43,798 nucleotides of DNA from Acidobacteria bacterium RIFCSPLOWO2_02_FULL_61_28 (GCA_001767035.1 MEKR01000196.1:32336-76133); one strand, 5' to 3'; counted from the stretch's first letter, positions 10,564 to 19,126 are shown. Notes: generated by a model not told the origin, from the letters alone. Numbers and translations are program-made.

Positions 10564-11430
10564 TCATGCCGAAACGGGGTCTTGGAGACACTCTTCGAAC
10601 GTCACATCAAACCGCGTCACGTTTTCCGGATAAAGATCGCAGAAGAAGAAATGATCCTTAATCTCGTTAAAGCGACTTGGATGATCACGCAAACGTTCGC
10701 GGGCGAAATTTCGAGCATTTTCGAGAGCAGCCCCGATAAGCCCCTTCTGCTGAAGAATCGCAATTACATTGCCCTCTCTCTCAACCAGTGCTTCTTCAGA
10801 GCATAGGGTTTTGAGATAATGATGCATCACGAGCCGAAGTAGCCAGGCAGCGTGATATAAGGAAAAGGTCCTCTGCGTAAGTGAGACGGCCTCATTCATG
10901 GCCTGCCACGCAGCCACAACGCCCTTCACATCAAACAGCTTCCGGTAGAATACCCGTGTTGCACACTCGATTTCGCCTGCGGTTACAGTCCGATTTGGAC
11001 CAATCACAGCGAAAACCGGGGCTCTGTCTGTAGGTTGAATTATTTGGTAAAGCTTCGCGCCATCGCAGGCAGCAAGAACCACGAGTAGGTTAAGCCGGCT
11101 GGTTTCATTGATAGCTGTCAGTTCCGCCTTGAGGTCCAGCCAAGTGAGGCACTCGCCCGAGCTAACTTGGATGCCATCCGGTGAGCCGTGGGTTTCGATG
11201 TGCAAAACGGGCGATTGCCCGTGGGTACGCGAATCGTCTGCGATTAACCGCAACCGCGCAAGAAATTCTTCGCGAGTTTGCACGGACCAAAAATGGGCCG
11301 TGACCACAGGACTATTCGCAATGGCGAGCGGTTCCAAATCTTCGAACAATCGTCGACCTGTGTGGTAATCCCCGGACTTCAAACTTTCAATGACGTGGAT
11401 AGTCTTGAAGTACAGTTTGTGGTCCTTCAT
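10564..11430 (-). CDS. Stand-alone CHAT/caspase-like cysteine peptidase candidate
   Basis: A 288-residue protein I do not recognise as a named family. Its core has the clan CD layout: a beta strand ending in LHIETHG (His81), then 40 residues later a strand LLVVLAACDG (Cys122). That is the His-Cys dyad pattern of CHAT and caspase-like peptidases. The C-terminal 150 residues look helical, with no TPR or WD repeats. There is no signal peptide. The ATG at 11430 follows GAGG closely; a TTG one codon earlier is also possible. Base composition looks less GC-rich than the flanking LPS and bsh genes, which hints at transfer. It lies beside toxin-antitoxin remnants, so a defence or cell-death role is possible but unproven. 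Confidence 0.75.
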   Translation of the reverse strand: MKDHKLYFKTIHVIESLKSGDYHTGRRLFEDLEPLAIANSPVVTAHFWSVQTREEFLARLRLIADDSRTHGQSPVLHIETHGSPDGIQVSSGECLTWLDLKAELTAINETSRLNLLVVLAACDGAKLYQIIQPTDRAPVFAVIGPNRTVTAGEIECATRVFYRKLFDVKGVVAAWQAMNEAVSLTQRTFSLYHAAWLLRLVMHHYLKTLCSEEALVEREGNVIAILQQKGLIGAALENARNFARERLRDHPSRFNEIKDHFFFCDLYPENVTRFDVTFEECLQDPVSA

Positions 11431-11687
11431 CAAGCCTCGCTGCTGTTCGACTGTCTAACTCTGGTTCATCCTGACCCGCACAAACCCCTCTTTCTGGTCT
11501 GCCTGACGCGAACGCTCCAGAAGCACAGCGTCAGCGCCTGATCCAGAGAATGAATGATTGGTAGAATACTGTCAAGATTCGTCGGTGCGGTTCAGTATCG
11601 GGAATTGGTCTGAACTTCCGGCCTGGCCTTACCCGGAAAGAGTCCCCCAGTGTGTGCCACAGCTAACGCGGTCAAGGCAAGAAACCG
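11431..11687. other. Intergenic region between the CHAT-like gene and the LPS operon
   Basis: No convincing gene. On the minus strand TTGACA at 11570-11575 stands 17 bases from a weak CATTCT (11547-11552) and could serve the CHAT-like gene. The right end leads into the TATAAT box for the LPS operon. Confidence 0.5.
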
Positions 11688-11693
11688 TATAAT
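11688..11693 (+). promoter_or_regulatory. -10 box (TATAAT) for the LPS operon
   Basis: A perfect TATAAT 75 bases before the chosen waaA start. The region 17-18 bases upstream (AACGCG) is a poor -35. The position suits a promoter for the waaA-to-DUF3108 gene run. Confidence 0.5.
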
Positions 11694-11768
11694 GTGGCTC
11701 TACGGCTTTCGGTGGTTCCATCGAGCGGGGAATTGAGGGACTTCCGAACGGGCGAAAGTGACCTGAGC

Positions 11769-13190
11769 ATGTATTTGATTTACAACCTTTTATCCTGGCC
11801 GCTGGCGCTCCTGCTCAGCCCGTGGGTGCTGTTTCGGGCGTTGCGCGGGAGACTGCCGGGCTTAGGTCAGCGGCTGGGGCTGATTCCGCCGATCCCACCT
11901 CCTCATTCCGGGCCGGTTGTCTGGCTCCATGCGGTCTCGCTCGGGGAGGTGAAGGCTGCGGTCCCGCTCCTCGGAGAACTCCGCGCCCGCTTCCCGCAAC
12001 TCTGCGTTGTGCTGACCTCTTCCACGCGAACCGGCTGGCAGGCCGCGCGGGAGATTCTGCGCCCGGAAGAGACGGTCCTGTTCCCTCCCCTGGATTTGGC
12101 CTGGATTTGCCGCCGATTCCTCCGCCGAATCCGTCCGCAGGCCGTTCTGGTGATGGAGACTGAGCTTTGGCCGAACCTCTTTCGGGAAGTGAAGCGATTC
12201 GGCGTTCCTCTGCTTTTGGTAAATGGCCGAATCTCGGATCGAGCTTTTCCCCGCTATCGCGCCAGCCGGTTCATCTGGCGGCGAGTGCTGGCCCAGCCGG
12301 ATGCTGTGCTGGCTCAAAGCAAGCGCGACGCAGAGCGGTTCATCGCCATCGGCGCGGCCCCGGAGAAAGTGGAGGTCGCCGGGAACCTCAAGTTTGCGAT
12401 TCGCCCGGCCCGCGCTGCGATCGTTCCCCGGTTGCGCGCAATGGCGGAGGAAGCTGCCGCCGATCCCATCCTCGTTGCAGGGAGCACGATGCCGGGCGAG
12501 GAGAAACTTTTGCTCGCAGCCTTCCGTGAGCTGGCGCGAGAATTTCCCCGGCTGTGGATGATCCTGGCTCCGCGCCATCCCGAACGCTTTGACGCCGTAG
12601 CCGAGGAAGTCCGGACTCTCGGCCTTCCAATGCAGCGGCGTTCAGACCTCAGTCCGCAGACGAAACTCGAACTTCCCGGTGTCTTGCTGCTCGACACCAC
12701 GGGGGAACTCGGTTCCGTCTATGAACTGGCTACGGTGGCATTTGTGGGAGGAACGCTGGTGCCGACCGGCGGCCATAATATCCTCGAACCGGCCTGCTTC
12801 GGAAAACCAATTGTGATTGGCCCCTCGATGACCAATTTCCAGGAGATCGCCGACGCCTTCCTGGAAGCAAATCCGAGCCGTCCCGCCTTCCGGGATAAGG
12901 GAGCGGGCATCTTTGAAATTCCCGGTGCAGAGCAAGTCCGCGTCGGGGCCATCGTGCAACTGCCGGGTGCCGGGGCGCTCGTTCCCACGCTGCGGTTCCT
13001 GTTTCTAAATCAGGGAACCAGGCGTAGTCTCGGGGAGGCGGCACGGCGGCTCCTTGAGAAAGAGCTAAACCCTACAGGTCGGATTCTCAGCGAACTCGAC
13101 CGGTTGCTGGCTTCCCGGCGCGCGGCCAGCGGACAAGGGGCCGATCTTCCCCGCCCGGCGATGGTGGAAGCCCATCCTCCGAAGATTTAG
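11769..13190 (+). CDS. waaA: 3-deoxy-D-manno-octulosonic acid (Kdo) transferase
   Basis: WaaA (KdtA) adds Kdo from CMP-Kdo to lipid IVA at the inner membrane. Residues 1-20 (MYLIYNLLSWPLALLLSP) form the membrane anchor. The GT30 domain shows WLHAVSLGEVKAA with the catalytic Glu, VLVMETELWPNLF, and a C-terminal donor half with FVGGTLVPTGGHNILEPA. The ATG at 11769 is chosen because it starts right at the anchor; an in-frame upstream start at 11694 would put 25 charged residues before it and begins on the promoter. 473 residues is a little longer than usual. It is the first gene of the LPS operon; lpxK follows 55 bases later. Confidence 0.96.
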   Translation: MYLIYNLLSWPLALLLSPWVLFRALRGRLPGLGQRLGLIPPIPPPHSGPVVWLHAVSLGEVKAAVPLLGELRARFPQLCVVLTSSTRTGWQAAREILRPEETVLFPPLDLAWICRRFLRRIRPQAVLVMETELWPNLFREVKRFGVPLLLVNGRISDRAFPRYRASRFIWRRVLAQPDAVLAQSKRDAERFIAIGAAPEKVEVAGNLKFAIRPARAAIVPRLRAMAEEAAADPILVAGSTMPGEEKLLLAAFRELAREFPRLWMILAPRHPERFDAVAEEVRTLGLPMQRRSDLSPQTKLELPGVLLLDTTGELGSVYELATVAFVGGTLVPTGGHNILEPACFGKPIVIGPSMTNFQEIADAFLEANPSRPAFRDKGAGIFEIPGAEQVRVGAIVQLPGAGALVPTLRFLFLNQGTRRSLGEAARRLLEKELNPTGRILSELDRLLASRRAASGQGADLPRPAMVEAHPPKI

Positions 13191-13245
13191 CGCGGGAGGC
13201 TGGCCGGAAGTGAGAACGTAAGGCAGTAAGCAAGTTGAAGGTAGA

Positions 13246-14412
13246 ATGACCCATCCGTCGCTCATTTCGCATTTGGCTTCGGGAGCCGCAGCACTCTGGA
13301 ACGGAGCAGCGCGGCTGCGCGTCGGGCTTTACCAGAGCGGTTTGCTTCGTCAGGAGCGATTGAGCGCGAAAGTCATCAGCATCGGCAACATCGCCTGGGG
13401 CGGCACAGGCAAGACTCCGTTTACGCTGTGGCTCGCACGCCGCTTGCAGGCCGGTGGAGTGCGCGTCTCGATCCTGACTCGGGGTTACCGGCGCTCTTCG
13501 GGTGACCGCGCCCGGATCATCCCTCCGGGTACGCCTCCAGAAGACGCGGCGGACGCAGGAGATGAAGTCCAACTCTTTCTGCGTTATCTGCGGATTCCTT
13601 TGGGTGTTTCCGCCTCGCGCACCGAGGCCGGGAGACTTCTGGAAAGCCAATTCCCTGTGGATGTCCACTTGCTCGATGACGGCTTCCAGCACTTGGCGCT
13701 TCACCGCGATCTCGATCTCGTGCTCGTGGACGCGAAGAATCCTTGGGGCCGCCGGGGATATTTTCCGAGCCTGCTGCGGGAAAGCCCCGAGGCGCTCCGG
13801 CGCGCCGACGCGATTTTGCTCACCCGCTGCGAACTCCTTTCCTTCGCAGCAAACGAGGATTCTCTGGAAAACCTGCGGGCCACGATACAACGGCTGAATC
13901 CGAGCGCCCCGTGCTTTACAGTTCGTACCGAGCTTCTCGGTTTCAGGGAATGGCGTGGCAACCATTCTCTGTCGCCCGCAGAATTCCGCGCGCGTCGTCC
14001 GCTGGCTTTCTGCGCATTGGGAAGTCCCCACGCTTTCTTCCGGATGCTTGAGATGCCAGGGAAACCTGTTGCCGGGCAGAAAGACATCCCGCAAAAAGCA
14101 GTTCCGCAAAAGGCGTTCCCGGACCATCATCGCTACAGTTGGAACGATCTCGGCTCTCTTGAGAAGGCAGCGGCGGAAGCGGGCTGCGATTGTCTGGTCA
14201 CCACGGAGAAAGACCTTTTTAATCTTCCTCCGGGCGCGAATTTTCGCCTCCCGCTTTACTGGGCCGCCATCGAATTGAGGGTGGACGAAGAGGCGCGCTT
14301 GCTCCGGTGGATTTGGGATCGTCTGAAACTTCCGGGCGCGCCGCCAGCGCATCCGCCGGAAGCGGCGGGAACTCCTTACACTCAGTTCGCCACGGAAAGC
14401 AGATCCCGTTGA
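13246..14412 (+). CDS. lpxK: Tetraacyldisaccharide 4'-kinase
   Basis: LpxK phosphorylates the 4' position of the lipid A disaccharide precursor. Seen: an N-terminal hydrophobic amphipathic stretch, SIGNIAWGGTGKTPFT with Walker A GGTGKT at residues 52-57, the family block LLDDGFQHLALHRDLDLVLVDA, and VTTEKDLFNLP near the C-terminus. 388 residues, slightly longer than typical because of a tail rich in Pro and Ala. It lies between waaA and waaF on the same strand, so Kdo addition, lipid A phosphorylation and heptose addition are encoded together. Confidence 0.96.
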   Translation: MTHPSLISHLASGAAALWNGAARLRVGLYQSGLLRQERLSAKVISIGNIAWGGTGKTPFTLWLARRLQAGGVRVSILTRGYRRSSGDRARIIPPGTPPEDAADAGDEVQLFLRYLRIPLGVSASRTEAGRLLESQFPVDVHLLDDGFQHLALHRDLDLVLVDAKNPWGRRGYFPSLLRESPEALRRADAILLTRCELLSFAANEDSLENLRATIQRLNPSAPCFTVRTELLGFREWRGNHSLSPAEFRARRPLAFCALGSPHAFFRMLEMPGKPVAGQKDIPQKAVPQKAFPDHHRYSWNDLGSLEKAAAEAGCDCLVTTEKDLFNLPPGANFRLPLYWAAIELRVDEEARLLRWIWDRLKLPGAPPAHPPEAAGTPYTQFATESRSR

Positions 14413-14436
14413 CGTGGATTTGCAGGCCCACTACGG

Positions 14437-15558
14437 ATGAAACTGTTGCTTAAAGACGAGATGGCGCGGGCGAAGATATTGCTGCGCGTTCCAAACTGGA
14501 TTGGCGACGCGATCATGTGCCTGCCGGCGCTGCGCGAGTTGCGCGCGGCGCTTCCCGAAGCAGAGTTGGTCCTGGTGGCCCGACCTTGGGTGCTAGATCT
14601 GTTTCCGGCCGGGGAACTCCGCTGCCGTAAGGTTGCGTATGACACGCGGGGCCAGCACGGGGGAATCACCGGCCGGTGGCGAATCGCTTCCGAGCTTCGC
14701 CCGGAAAAGTTTGCTGCTGCCATCTTGTTCCAAAATGCGTTTGACGCGGCGTTGCTGGCCGTCCTCGCCGGGATTCCGATTCGCGCCGGGTACGCGCGCC
14801 ACGGGCGGCGGCTTTTGCTGACTCATCCCGTCGGGGTGCCCCGCCGGGGCGAAACCCCGCGGCAGGAAGCGCACTATTATTTGGAATTGCTGCGCCGCCT
14901 GGGATTGATTGAAGAATACTCCGAGGTCCGCGAAATTCGGCTTCCTGCCACTGTCGCTGCGCGCACGGCGGCTCGGGCGCGATTGCAGGAAGTGCTGGCT
15001 GCGCACAGCGCAGGCTCCCTGGACACCCGGGCTGTTGTCGGGATCAGCCCCGGAGCCGCATTCGGAACCGCCAAGCGCTGGTCCGCCGAACGGTTCGCCG
15101 AGTTGTCTCTTCGTTTAAGCCGGGAGCTGGATGCGTTCCCCATCTTTTTTGGTTCGCGGGAGGAAGCGCCGCTCGTCGAGTCATTGCTGCCGCAGGCGGG
15201 CCATGCGGCCGTATCGCTTGCGGGCAAGACATCGCTCGGCGATTTCATGGGCTTGATTCCGGGATGCGACCTCTATATCAGCAACGACACCGGCGCCATG
15301 CACGTAGCTGCGGCGCTCGGCGTGCCAACGCTTGCCATCTTCGGCCCGACTGACGAGCAGGCCACGCGGCCCCTCGGCGCGCGGGTCCAACTGGTGGTCG
15401 GGCGCGCCGAGTGCCGGCCCTGCCTGCTGCGTCACTGCCCCATTGATCACCGCTGCATGAAATCGGTTTCGGTCGAGGAGGTATTCCAAGCGGCGCGGTC
15501 GCTGCTCCGGCCGTCGCAGCCGGAACGTCCGGTCTGGCAGGAGAACTACGCGCAATGA
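14437..15558 (+). CDS. waaF: ADP-heptose--LPS heptosyltransferase II
   Basis: WaaF transfers the second L,D-heptose onto the LPS inner core, using ADP-heptose. It is a GT9 protein: ILLRVPNWIGDAIMCLPALREL at the N-terminus, GISPGAAFGTAKRWSAERFAEL in the donor half, CDLYISNDTGAMHVAAALGVPTLAIFGPTDEQ near the end, and CRPCLLRHCPIDHRCM, which is typical of WaaF. The ATG at 14437 gives 373 residues; an internal ATG at 14461 is a possible shorter start. Its TGA overlaps the ATG of gmhB (ATGA). Confidence 0.95.
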   Translation: MKLLLKDEMARAKILLRVPNWIGDAIMCLPALRELRAALPEAELVLVARPWVLDLFPAGELRCRKVAYDTRGQHGGITGRWRIASELRPEKFAAAILFQNAFDAALLAVLAGIPIRAGYARHGRRLLLTHPVGVPRRGETPRQEAHYYLELLRRLGLIEEYSEVREIRLPATVAARTAARARLQEVLAAHSAGSLDTRAVVGISPGAAFGTAKRWSAERFAELSLRLSRELDAFPIFFGSREEAPLVESLLPQAGHAAVSLAGKTSLGDFMGLIPGCDLYISNDTGAMHVAAALGVPTLAIFGPTDEQATRPLGARVQLVVGRAECRPCLLRHCPIDHRCMKSVSVEEVFQAARSLLRPSQPERPVWQENYAQ

Positions 15559-16214
15559 CCCGCCCCTCCCCACCGGCCAAGCCTTCCCGCCGAGGGCGCT
15601 CGGCTGCTCACAGTGCCGTCGCAGCGGAACTCGCTTCCTCGAATGGGCGGCGGGCCGTTTTCTTCGATCGCGACGGAACGCTCAATGAAGAGGTCGGGCA
15701 CCTCAGTGATCCCCACCAGTTCCTGGTGTACCCGTTTGCGGCGCGCGCGGTCCGGATGGTGAACGAGGCGGGGTTGCTTGCCATCGTGGTGACCAACCAG
15801 TCGGGCGTGGGGCGAGGGTTCTTTGCCGAGTCGTTGGTTCGTCGGGTTCACCGGCAGCTCACGCGACGGATTGCCGCCGGGGGTGGACGGCTCGACGCCA
15901 TCTTCTATTGCCCGCACCACCCTGAAGCGTCGGTGGAACGATACCGCGTGGTATGCGCCTGCCGGAAACCGGCTCCGGGGTTGGTGGAAGCCGCGGCGAA
16001 GCAATTCGGGATCGAACTCTCCAAGTCGTTTGTTGTGGGCGACCGCTTTGTGGACATCCGTCTGGCTCACCGCGTCAGCGCCCGGAGCGTGTTGGTCCTG
16101 ACCGGCGTAGGGCGCGCCGAATTGGAGGAGGAGCAAAGCAACGGAACCGAACAACCCGATCACATCGCAGAAAATGTCTACGAAGCGGTGCGTTGGATCG
16201 TGCGCAACTTGTGA
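15555..16214 (+). CDS. gmhB: D-glycero-D-manno-heptose 1,7-bisphosphate 7-phosphatase
   Basis: GmhB is the HAD phosphatase in ADP-heptose synthesis that supplies WaaC and WaaF. Seen: HAD motif I FFDRDGTLNEE (Asp38 and Asp40), motif II VVTNQSGVGRGFF, the zinc-loop Cys/His cluster in CPHHPEASVER and CACRKPAPG, and the last motif VVGDRFVDIRLA. In the last motif the common second Asp of GDxxxD is present. 219 residues, with a 30-residue basic N-terminal extension of low complexity. It lies between the two heptosyltransferases and overlaps waaF by four bases. Confidence 0.94.
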   Translation: MTRPSPPAKPSRRGRSAAHSAVAAELASSNGRRAVFFDRDGTLNEEVGHLSDPHQFLVYPFAARAVRMVNEAGLLAIVVTNQSGVGRGFFAESLVRRVHRQLTRRIAAGGGRLDAIFYCPHHPEASVERYRVVCACRKPAPGLVEAAAKQFGIELSKSFVVGDRFVDIRLAHRVSARSVLVLTGVGRAELEEEQSNGTEQPDHIAENVYEAVRWIVRNL

Positions 16215-16255
16215 GTTTCCGCCACCACCGATTTCGGCATGGGAATTAGGACAGA

Positions 16256-17296
16256 GTGTTGAGTAAGGAAACCACGCACCGCGTTCTGATTGTCCGGTTC
16301 GGGTCCATGGGGGACATCTTGCACTCGCTTCCGGTTTTGGCGAGCCTGCGGGAGAGCTTTCCGGATTGGGAAGTGGACTGGCTGGTCGAGAGTCGTTGGC
16401 GGCCGTTGCTCGAAGGGATTCCCTGTCTGTCCCGCATCGTGGATTTCGATACGCTCACCTGGCGGAAGCGTCCCCTCGCGCTGCAGACCCTCCGCGCCGT
16501 GCGGGGAGCCATGCAAACGCTTCGAGCCCGGCGCTATGACTGCGCGCTGGACTTGCAGGCAGCGCTCAAGTCGGCGATCGCGTGCTATCTGAGCGGGGCG
16601 CGTGAGATTGTCGGATTCAAACAACCCTGGCTCAAGGAGCCGGCCTGCGGCGTGTTTTACACGCGCAGTGTCAGCCCCAACGCGGTCCACATCGTGGAAG
16701 CCAACCTGGCCCTGGCCGCTGCTCTCGGAGCCAGGCCGGGTCCGGTTCGCTTTCCGCTGCCGCCCGGCGATCCCGCGGCTCTCCCTGCCGACCTTCCGCC
16801 CAATGGCTTGGCGGTCATCAATCCGGGTGCTGGATGGCGCTCGAAGCTCTGGCCAGCGGAGAGTTATGCGCGGGTGTGCGATGCGCTCCAGCAGGATTTC
16901 TCGCTGCCTGTAGTGCTTAACTGCGGCCCGGGCGAAGAAGGGCTTGTAGAAGAAGTACTCCGGAACTGCCGACGCTCTCCGCCGCGTGTCTATTCCGGCA
17001 ACGTGCAGGGCTTGATCGCTCTGCTGCGTCGCAGCCGTCTGATGGTCGGGCCGGACACGGGTCCAGTGCATCTGGCGGCGGCGCTCGGCGTCCCCACGGT
17101 GGGCCTGTTTGGACCCACCGATCCGCGTCGCAACGGCCCCTACGGCGCGCGCTACAGATCGCTCCGCCCCGACGGCGCCGTCACCTCCCATCGGCATTCC
17201 GCCCGCTCCGCCGAACTCATGGAGCAAATTCATCCGGACCAGGTGCTCGAGGCGATTCACGAGCTGCTCCTCGGGCAAACGGAATGTCTGTCATGA
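16256..17296 (+). CDS. waaC: ADP-heptose--LPS heptosyltransferase I
   Basis: This is a GT9 protein that most likely adds the first heptose to Kdo. Seen: VLIVRFGSMGDILHSLPVLASLRE at the N-terminus, the acceptor-side LDLQAALKSAIACYLSGA, GFKQPWLKEP as in WaaC, VINPGAGWRSKLWPAE, and GPDTGPVHLAAALGVPTVGLFGPTDP. There is no ATG near the start; a GTG at 16256 or a TTG at 16259 follows AGGA. 346 residues. The stop overlaps the ATG of the next gene (ATGA at 17293). With WaaF and GmhB upstream, assigning it as heptosyltransferase I is straightforward. Confidence 0.92.
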   Translation: MLSKETTHRVLIVRFGSMGDILHSLPVLASLRESFPDWEVDWLVESRWRPLLEGIPCLSRIVDFDTLTWRKRPLALQTLRAVRGAMQTLRARRYDCALDLQAALKSAIACYLSGAREIVGFKQPWLKEPACGVFYTRSVSPNAVHIVEANLALAAALGARPGPVRFPLPPGDPAALPADLPPNGLAVINPGAGWRSKLWPAESYARVCDALQQDFSLPVVLNCGPGEEGLVEEVLRNCRRSPPRVYSGNVQGLIALLRRSRLMVGPDTGPVHLAAALGVPTVGLFGPTDPRRNGPYGARYRSLRPDGAVTSHRHSARSAELMEQIHPDQVLEAIHELLLGQTECLS

Positions 17297-17895
17297 CCGG
17301 CCCCGCAAGTGCGCCCCGCGACAAGCAACGGGGCACCCCAAAGTCCTACGCGGAGCGGGTGGCGCGTTTTCGGGTGCGAGGCGGGTTCCTCCTGGCGGCA
17401 GTTTATCTCATCGGGGCGCAGCCGACGCCGGCCCGTCTGCTCGCGGGGGCGGCGGTGGCCCTCGCAGGTCTCGTGCTGCGCGCCTGGAGCGCCGGCGTTC
17501 TGGCAAAAAATTCCTCGCTCGCCACTGGCGGACCTTACGCTCATACGCGCAACCCCTTGTATCTGGGATCGGCTATCGCCGCGCTTGGCTTTGCGATCGC
17601 CGGAGGACGCTGGTGGTTTTTTCTTTTGCTGGGAATTTTTTTTGCAGCGGTCTATCGGCCCGTGATCCGCAACGAGCAGGCCCATCTCGCGCGGCTCTTC
17701 CCCAACGAGTTCCCCGCCTACGCCGAGGCGGTCCCGGCGCTTTGGCCGCGGCTGCGGGCGTGGCGCGGGCCGGGCTCCTCGGCCCGATTCAGCTCGCAGC
17801 AATATTGGCGGAATCGAGAGTACCGGGCTTTCCTTGCTTACGGAATCATCGTATTATTCTTATTGGCGAGAATGTTTCTGATTGGAACCGACTGA
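17293..17895 (+). CDS. Isoprenylcysteine carboxyl-methyltransferase-like membrane protein
   Basis: About 200 residues with four or five membrane segments. The C-terminal catalytic region shows GPYAHTRNPLYLG and RNEQAHLARLFPNEFPAYAEAVPALWP, the signature of the ICMT/phospholipid N-methyltransferase-like superfamily, which uses S-adenosylmethionine. A last hydrophobic segment (FLAYGIIVLFLLARMFLIG) closes the protein. The ATG at 17293 overlaps the waaC stop and is preferred over an ATG at 17284, which has no room for a ribosome site. It is transcribed with the LPS genes, so a lipid or envelope substrate is likely; the true substrate is unknown. Confidence 0.85.
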   Translation: MTGPASAPRDKQRGTPKSYAERVARFRVRGGFLLAAVYLIGAQPTPARLLAGAAVALAGLVLRAWSAGVLAKNSSLATGGPYAHTRNPLYLGSAIAALGFAIAGGRWWFFLLLGIFFAAVYRPVIRNEQAHLARLFPNEFPAYAEAVPALWPRLRAWRGPGSSARFSSQQYWRNREYRAFLAYGIIVLFLLARMFLIGTD

Positions 17896-17908
17896 AAGGC
17901 GAAGCCGC

Positions 17909-18694
17909 TTGACTCTCCGAATAAAACGGAGTGCAGCCGGACTCCTATTGCTGCTGGGGGCGAGCGCCTTCCTGCGGCCGCTCCCCGCGCAGCAAGCCAA
18001 GCTGCCGTTTGCTCCGGGAGAGAAACTGCGCTATGCGGTCCGCTGGCGTCTGCTCCCGGCGGGCCAGGCCGAGCTGTCGCTGGAAAAAGACGCCGCCCCC
18101 GGGCGGTGGAAGGCGATTGCCAAAGCCAATTCGAGCGGTTACGTCTCGAACCTCTACAAAGTGGAGGATGAATACACTTCGACCTTCCGCAACCCGAGCT
18201 TCTGCTCGCTGGGAATCCGGAAACTGATCCACGAAGGGGACCGGCACCGCGAGGTGAACATTCAGTTTGACGCGCGCCGCCGCCTGGCGTTGCTGCGTGA
18301 CGGCGACGCGGCCGGCACGACGCCTCCCAAACAGGAGCAATTCGCCATCCCCGACTGCGTCCACGACATTCTTTCGGCTGTCTACTTTATCCGAACTCAG
18401 CCGTTCGAGGTGGGCAAGACGATCGAGTTTCCGCTGAATGACGGCGGGCGGACCATCTCGGTTCGCCTGGAAGTCCAGGCCATCGAGGAAGTGCAGACCG
18501 AGGTCGGCAAGTTCCAGGCCTTCCGCGTCGAGCCGGACGTGTTTTCCGGACACCTCTTCAAGCAAAAAGGCCGCATGTTTGTTTGGTTCAGCACCGACGC
18601 GAACCGCCTCCCCATCCAGCTCCGAGCACATATCGGCATCGGCACCATTACCGCCTCCCTCGTCGCGATCGAGCGCGAAGACGGGAATCCGTAA
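17909..18694 (+). CDS. DUF3108 domain-containing exported protein
   Basis: About 261 residues with a signal peptide (basic LRIKRSAAG then LLLLLGASAF and an Ala-rich cleavage region). The rest is a beta-rich DUF3108 domain: LPFAPGEKLRYAVRWRLLPAG, YKVEDEYTSTFR, IPDCVHDILSAVYFIRTQPF, and GRMFVWFSTDANRLPIQLRA near the end. DUF3108 proteins are periplasmic or outer-membrane-associated proteins of unknown function. The start is uncertain: TTG at 17909 has AAAGG 9 bases upstream and begins at the signal peptide; TTG at 17882 would overlap the previous gene. It is last in the LPS gene run and is followed by a family 1 repeat. Confidence 0.87.
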   Translation: MTLRIKRSAAGLLLLLGASAFLRPLPAQQAKLPFAPGEKLRYAVRWRLLPAGQAELSLEKDAAPGRWKAIAKANSSGYVSNLYKVEDEYTSTFRNPSFCSLGIRKLIHEGDRHREVNIQFDARRRLALLRDGDAAGTTPPKQEQFAIPDCVHDILSAVYFIRTQPFEVGKTIEFPLNDGGRTISVRLEVQAIEEVQTEVGKFQAFRVEPDVFSGHLFKQKGRMFVWFSTDANRLPIQLRAHIGIGTITASLVAIEREDGNP

Positions 18695-18697
18695 ACA

Positions 18698-18724
18698 ATC
18701 AGAGCCGCGCGCGTCAGCAAGCGG
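18698..18724 (-). repeat. Dispersed hairpin repeat family 1 copy after the DUF3108 stop
   Basis: Read on the plus strand it runs ATCAGAGCCGCGCGCGTC then AGCAAGCGG. It starts 4 bases after the plus-strand stop codon, in the same orientation to that gene as the copies behind minus-strand genes. Confidence 0.7.
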
Positions 18725-18802
18725 TCACCGGGAATCGAGAATCGGGACTCGCGATCCCGCTAAACGGGACCCCGAATGCCGAGTTGTGAATTACGAAGGA
18801 GG

Positions 18803-18839
18803 GCCGCTCCCTCATCCCGCAGGGCGGGACGGCTCGGAT
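18803..18839 (+). repeat. Dispersed hairpin repeat family 1 copy
   Basis: CCGCTCCCTCA, then the hairpin TCCCGCAGGGCGGGA, then CGGCTCGGAT. It begins directly at the stop codon of the minus-strand gene at 18839-19087; the last base of the repeat is part of that stop. The GC hairpin has no T-run. Confidence 0.8.
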
Positions 18840-19087
18840 CAGCAAATCCGGTACTTCTCGCGCAGGAGCCGCTGTAAGCGCGGACGATAGATGAGATCGT
18901 AGGCAAGCTCTTTGTCAGGGAACAAATTCAAGGCGGCGCGCTTGGTGGAGGCGACCAGTTCGGAGGCTTCCTCAATCGGGAGATTGCCCTGGCTGATGAC
19001 GCTCATCACCAAGGTCATCATCATCTGCAACCGGCGGATGCGCCGGCTCTCTTCCTGAATTTCCGCTTCGCTCGGTCGTCCCGCCAC
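18839..19087 (-). CDS. Small conserved-looking protein of unknown function
   Basis: I do not recognise this 82-residue protein. It is helical and charged at the N-terminus (GRPSEAEIQEESRRIRRLQ), has a Met-rich hydrophobic stretch (MMMTLVMSVI), then EEASELVASTKRAALNLFPDKE and a basic end. A longer reading from a TTG at 19165 is rejected because a good promoter (19127-19155) lies inside it. The GTG at 19087 comes after that promoter and has GGAAGG 5 bases upstream. It lies between comEC and the LPS operon and is followed by a family 1 repeat. Confidence 0.65.
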   Translation of the reverse strand: MAGRPSEAEIQEESRRIRRLQMMMTLVMSVISQGNLPIEEASELVASTKRAALNLFPDKELAYDLIYRPRLQRLLREKYRIC

Positions 19088-19126
19088 GGTTGCCTTCCTT
19101 GATTGCCTTTGGTCTTGCCTGATCTT

